63,036 nucleotides of DNA from Bacteroidaceae bacterium (GTDB lineage Bacteria; Bacteroidota; Bacteroidia; Bacteroidales; Bacteroidaceae): the NCBI GenBank assembly GCA_017541025.1, contig JAFXZY010000038.1:1-63036 (forward strand). Direction: 5' to 3'. The translations under genes and the position numbers were made by a program. The notes under the pieces are model-generated. The model did no database searches and was not told the DNA's origin. It was given only the letters and a program-made list of their open reading frames with translations. Position 1 is the stretch's first letter, and every line of letters begins with the position of its first letter. Below, piece after piece: positions 63,005 to 63,036 of this stretch.

Positions 63005-63036
63005 TGATATTGGGTGTAAGAATGTTTACTTAATCA

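Overview
The window reads as a chromosomal segment of a Prevotella-like member of the Bacteroidota. The grounds are Bacteroidota promoters (TTTG-N19-TAnnTTTG) in front of most transcription units, lipoproteins whose mature N-termini carry the acidic surface-export signal (C-S-S-N-E-D, C-S-N-N-D-D), a GH92/GH125 mannosidase cluster, paired SurA-like isomerases next to an OstA-like protein, the order tig-clpP-clpX-recQ-guaB, and Prevotella-style intergenic repeats. No phage, plasmid, CRISPR array or complete insertion sequence is visible.

Layout. 1-8.5 kb: a DUF3089 alpha/beta-hydrolase lipoprotein running off the left edge, a membrane-anchored AraC-type regulator, a very large secreted protein with a carboxypeptidase-like regulatory domain, and a RelE-type toxin-antitoxin pair. 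8.8-15.3 kb: an operon of GH92 and GH125 mannosidases and a transglutaminase-like lipoprotein. 15.3-21.2 kb: cutC, queA-nudix, xth, a small secreted protein and a TlpA-like thioredoxin protein. 21.4-26.5 kb: an ABC exporter (permease plus ATPase) divergent from an unusual two-component system. 26.5-27.4 kb: a decayed membrane-protein pseudogene that appears only when frames are joined. 27.5-47 kb: a housekeeping block on the minus strand (asnS, rluB, purB, two tRNA-Thr, trpS, mutL, OstA, two parvulins, guaB, recQ, clpX, clpP, tig). 47.1-53.8 kb: lptB, and divergently an MlaE/MlaF transporter, an outer-membrane barrel and a DUF5107-TPR protein. 54.2-57.2 kb: a STAS/outer-membrane barrel/NagZ-like trio bracketed by 21-bp tandem repeats. 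57.4-63 kb: putA, a truncated C-terminal tail gene, an AAA/DUF4143 ATPase, and a small frameshifted ORF in front of a strong terminator.

The most interesting layer is the repeat content. (1) A GC-rich palindrome family has entered at least six protein-coding genes in frame (GH125 signal peptide, transglutaminase protein, QueA, response regulator, histidine kinase twice, AsnRS). A 31-bp unit is identical in queA and, as an inverted pair, in the kinase; three copies encode ALPQRGSGEGA or a close variant. (2) An 85-bp repeat, tandem at some loci, carries a complete promoter with invariant 19-bp spacing upstream of four unrelated genes. (3) Low-complexity arrays with 7-nt periodicity but different sequences sit in about fifteen gaps, 5' leaders and gene ends, supply stop codons to two genes and lie inside three or four CDSs. 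(4) TGTC-N8/9-GACA palindromes near the two-component system and upstream of the thioredoxin gene suggest a small regulon. All functional statements rest on family recognition by eye; no searches were run.
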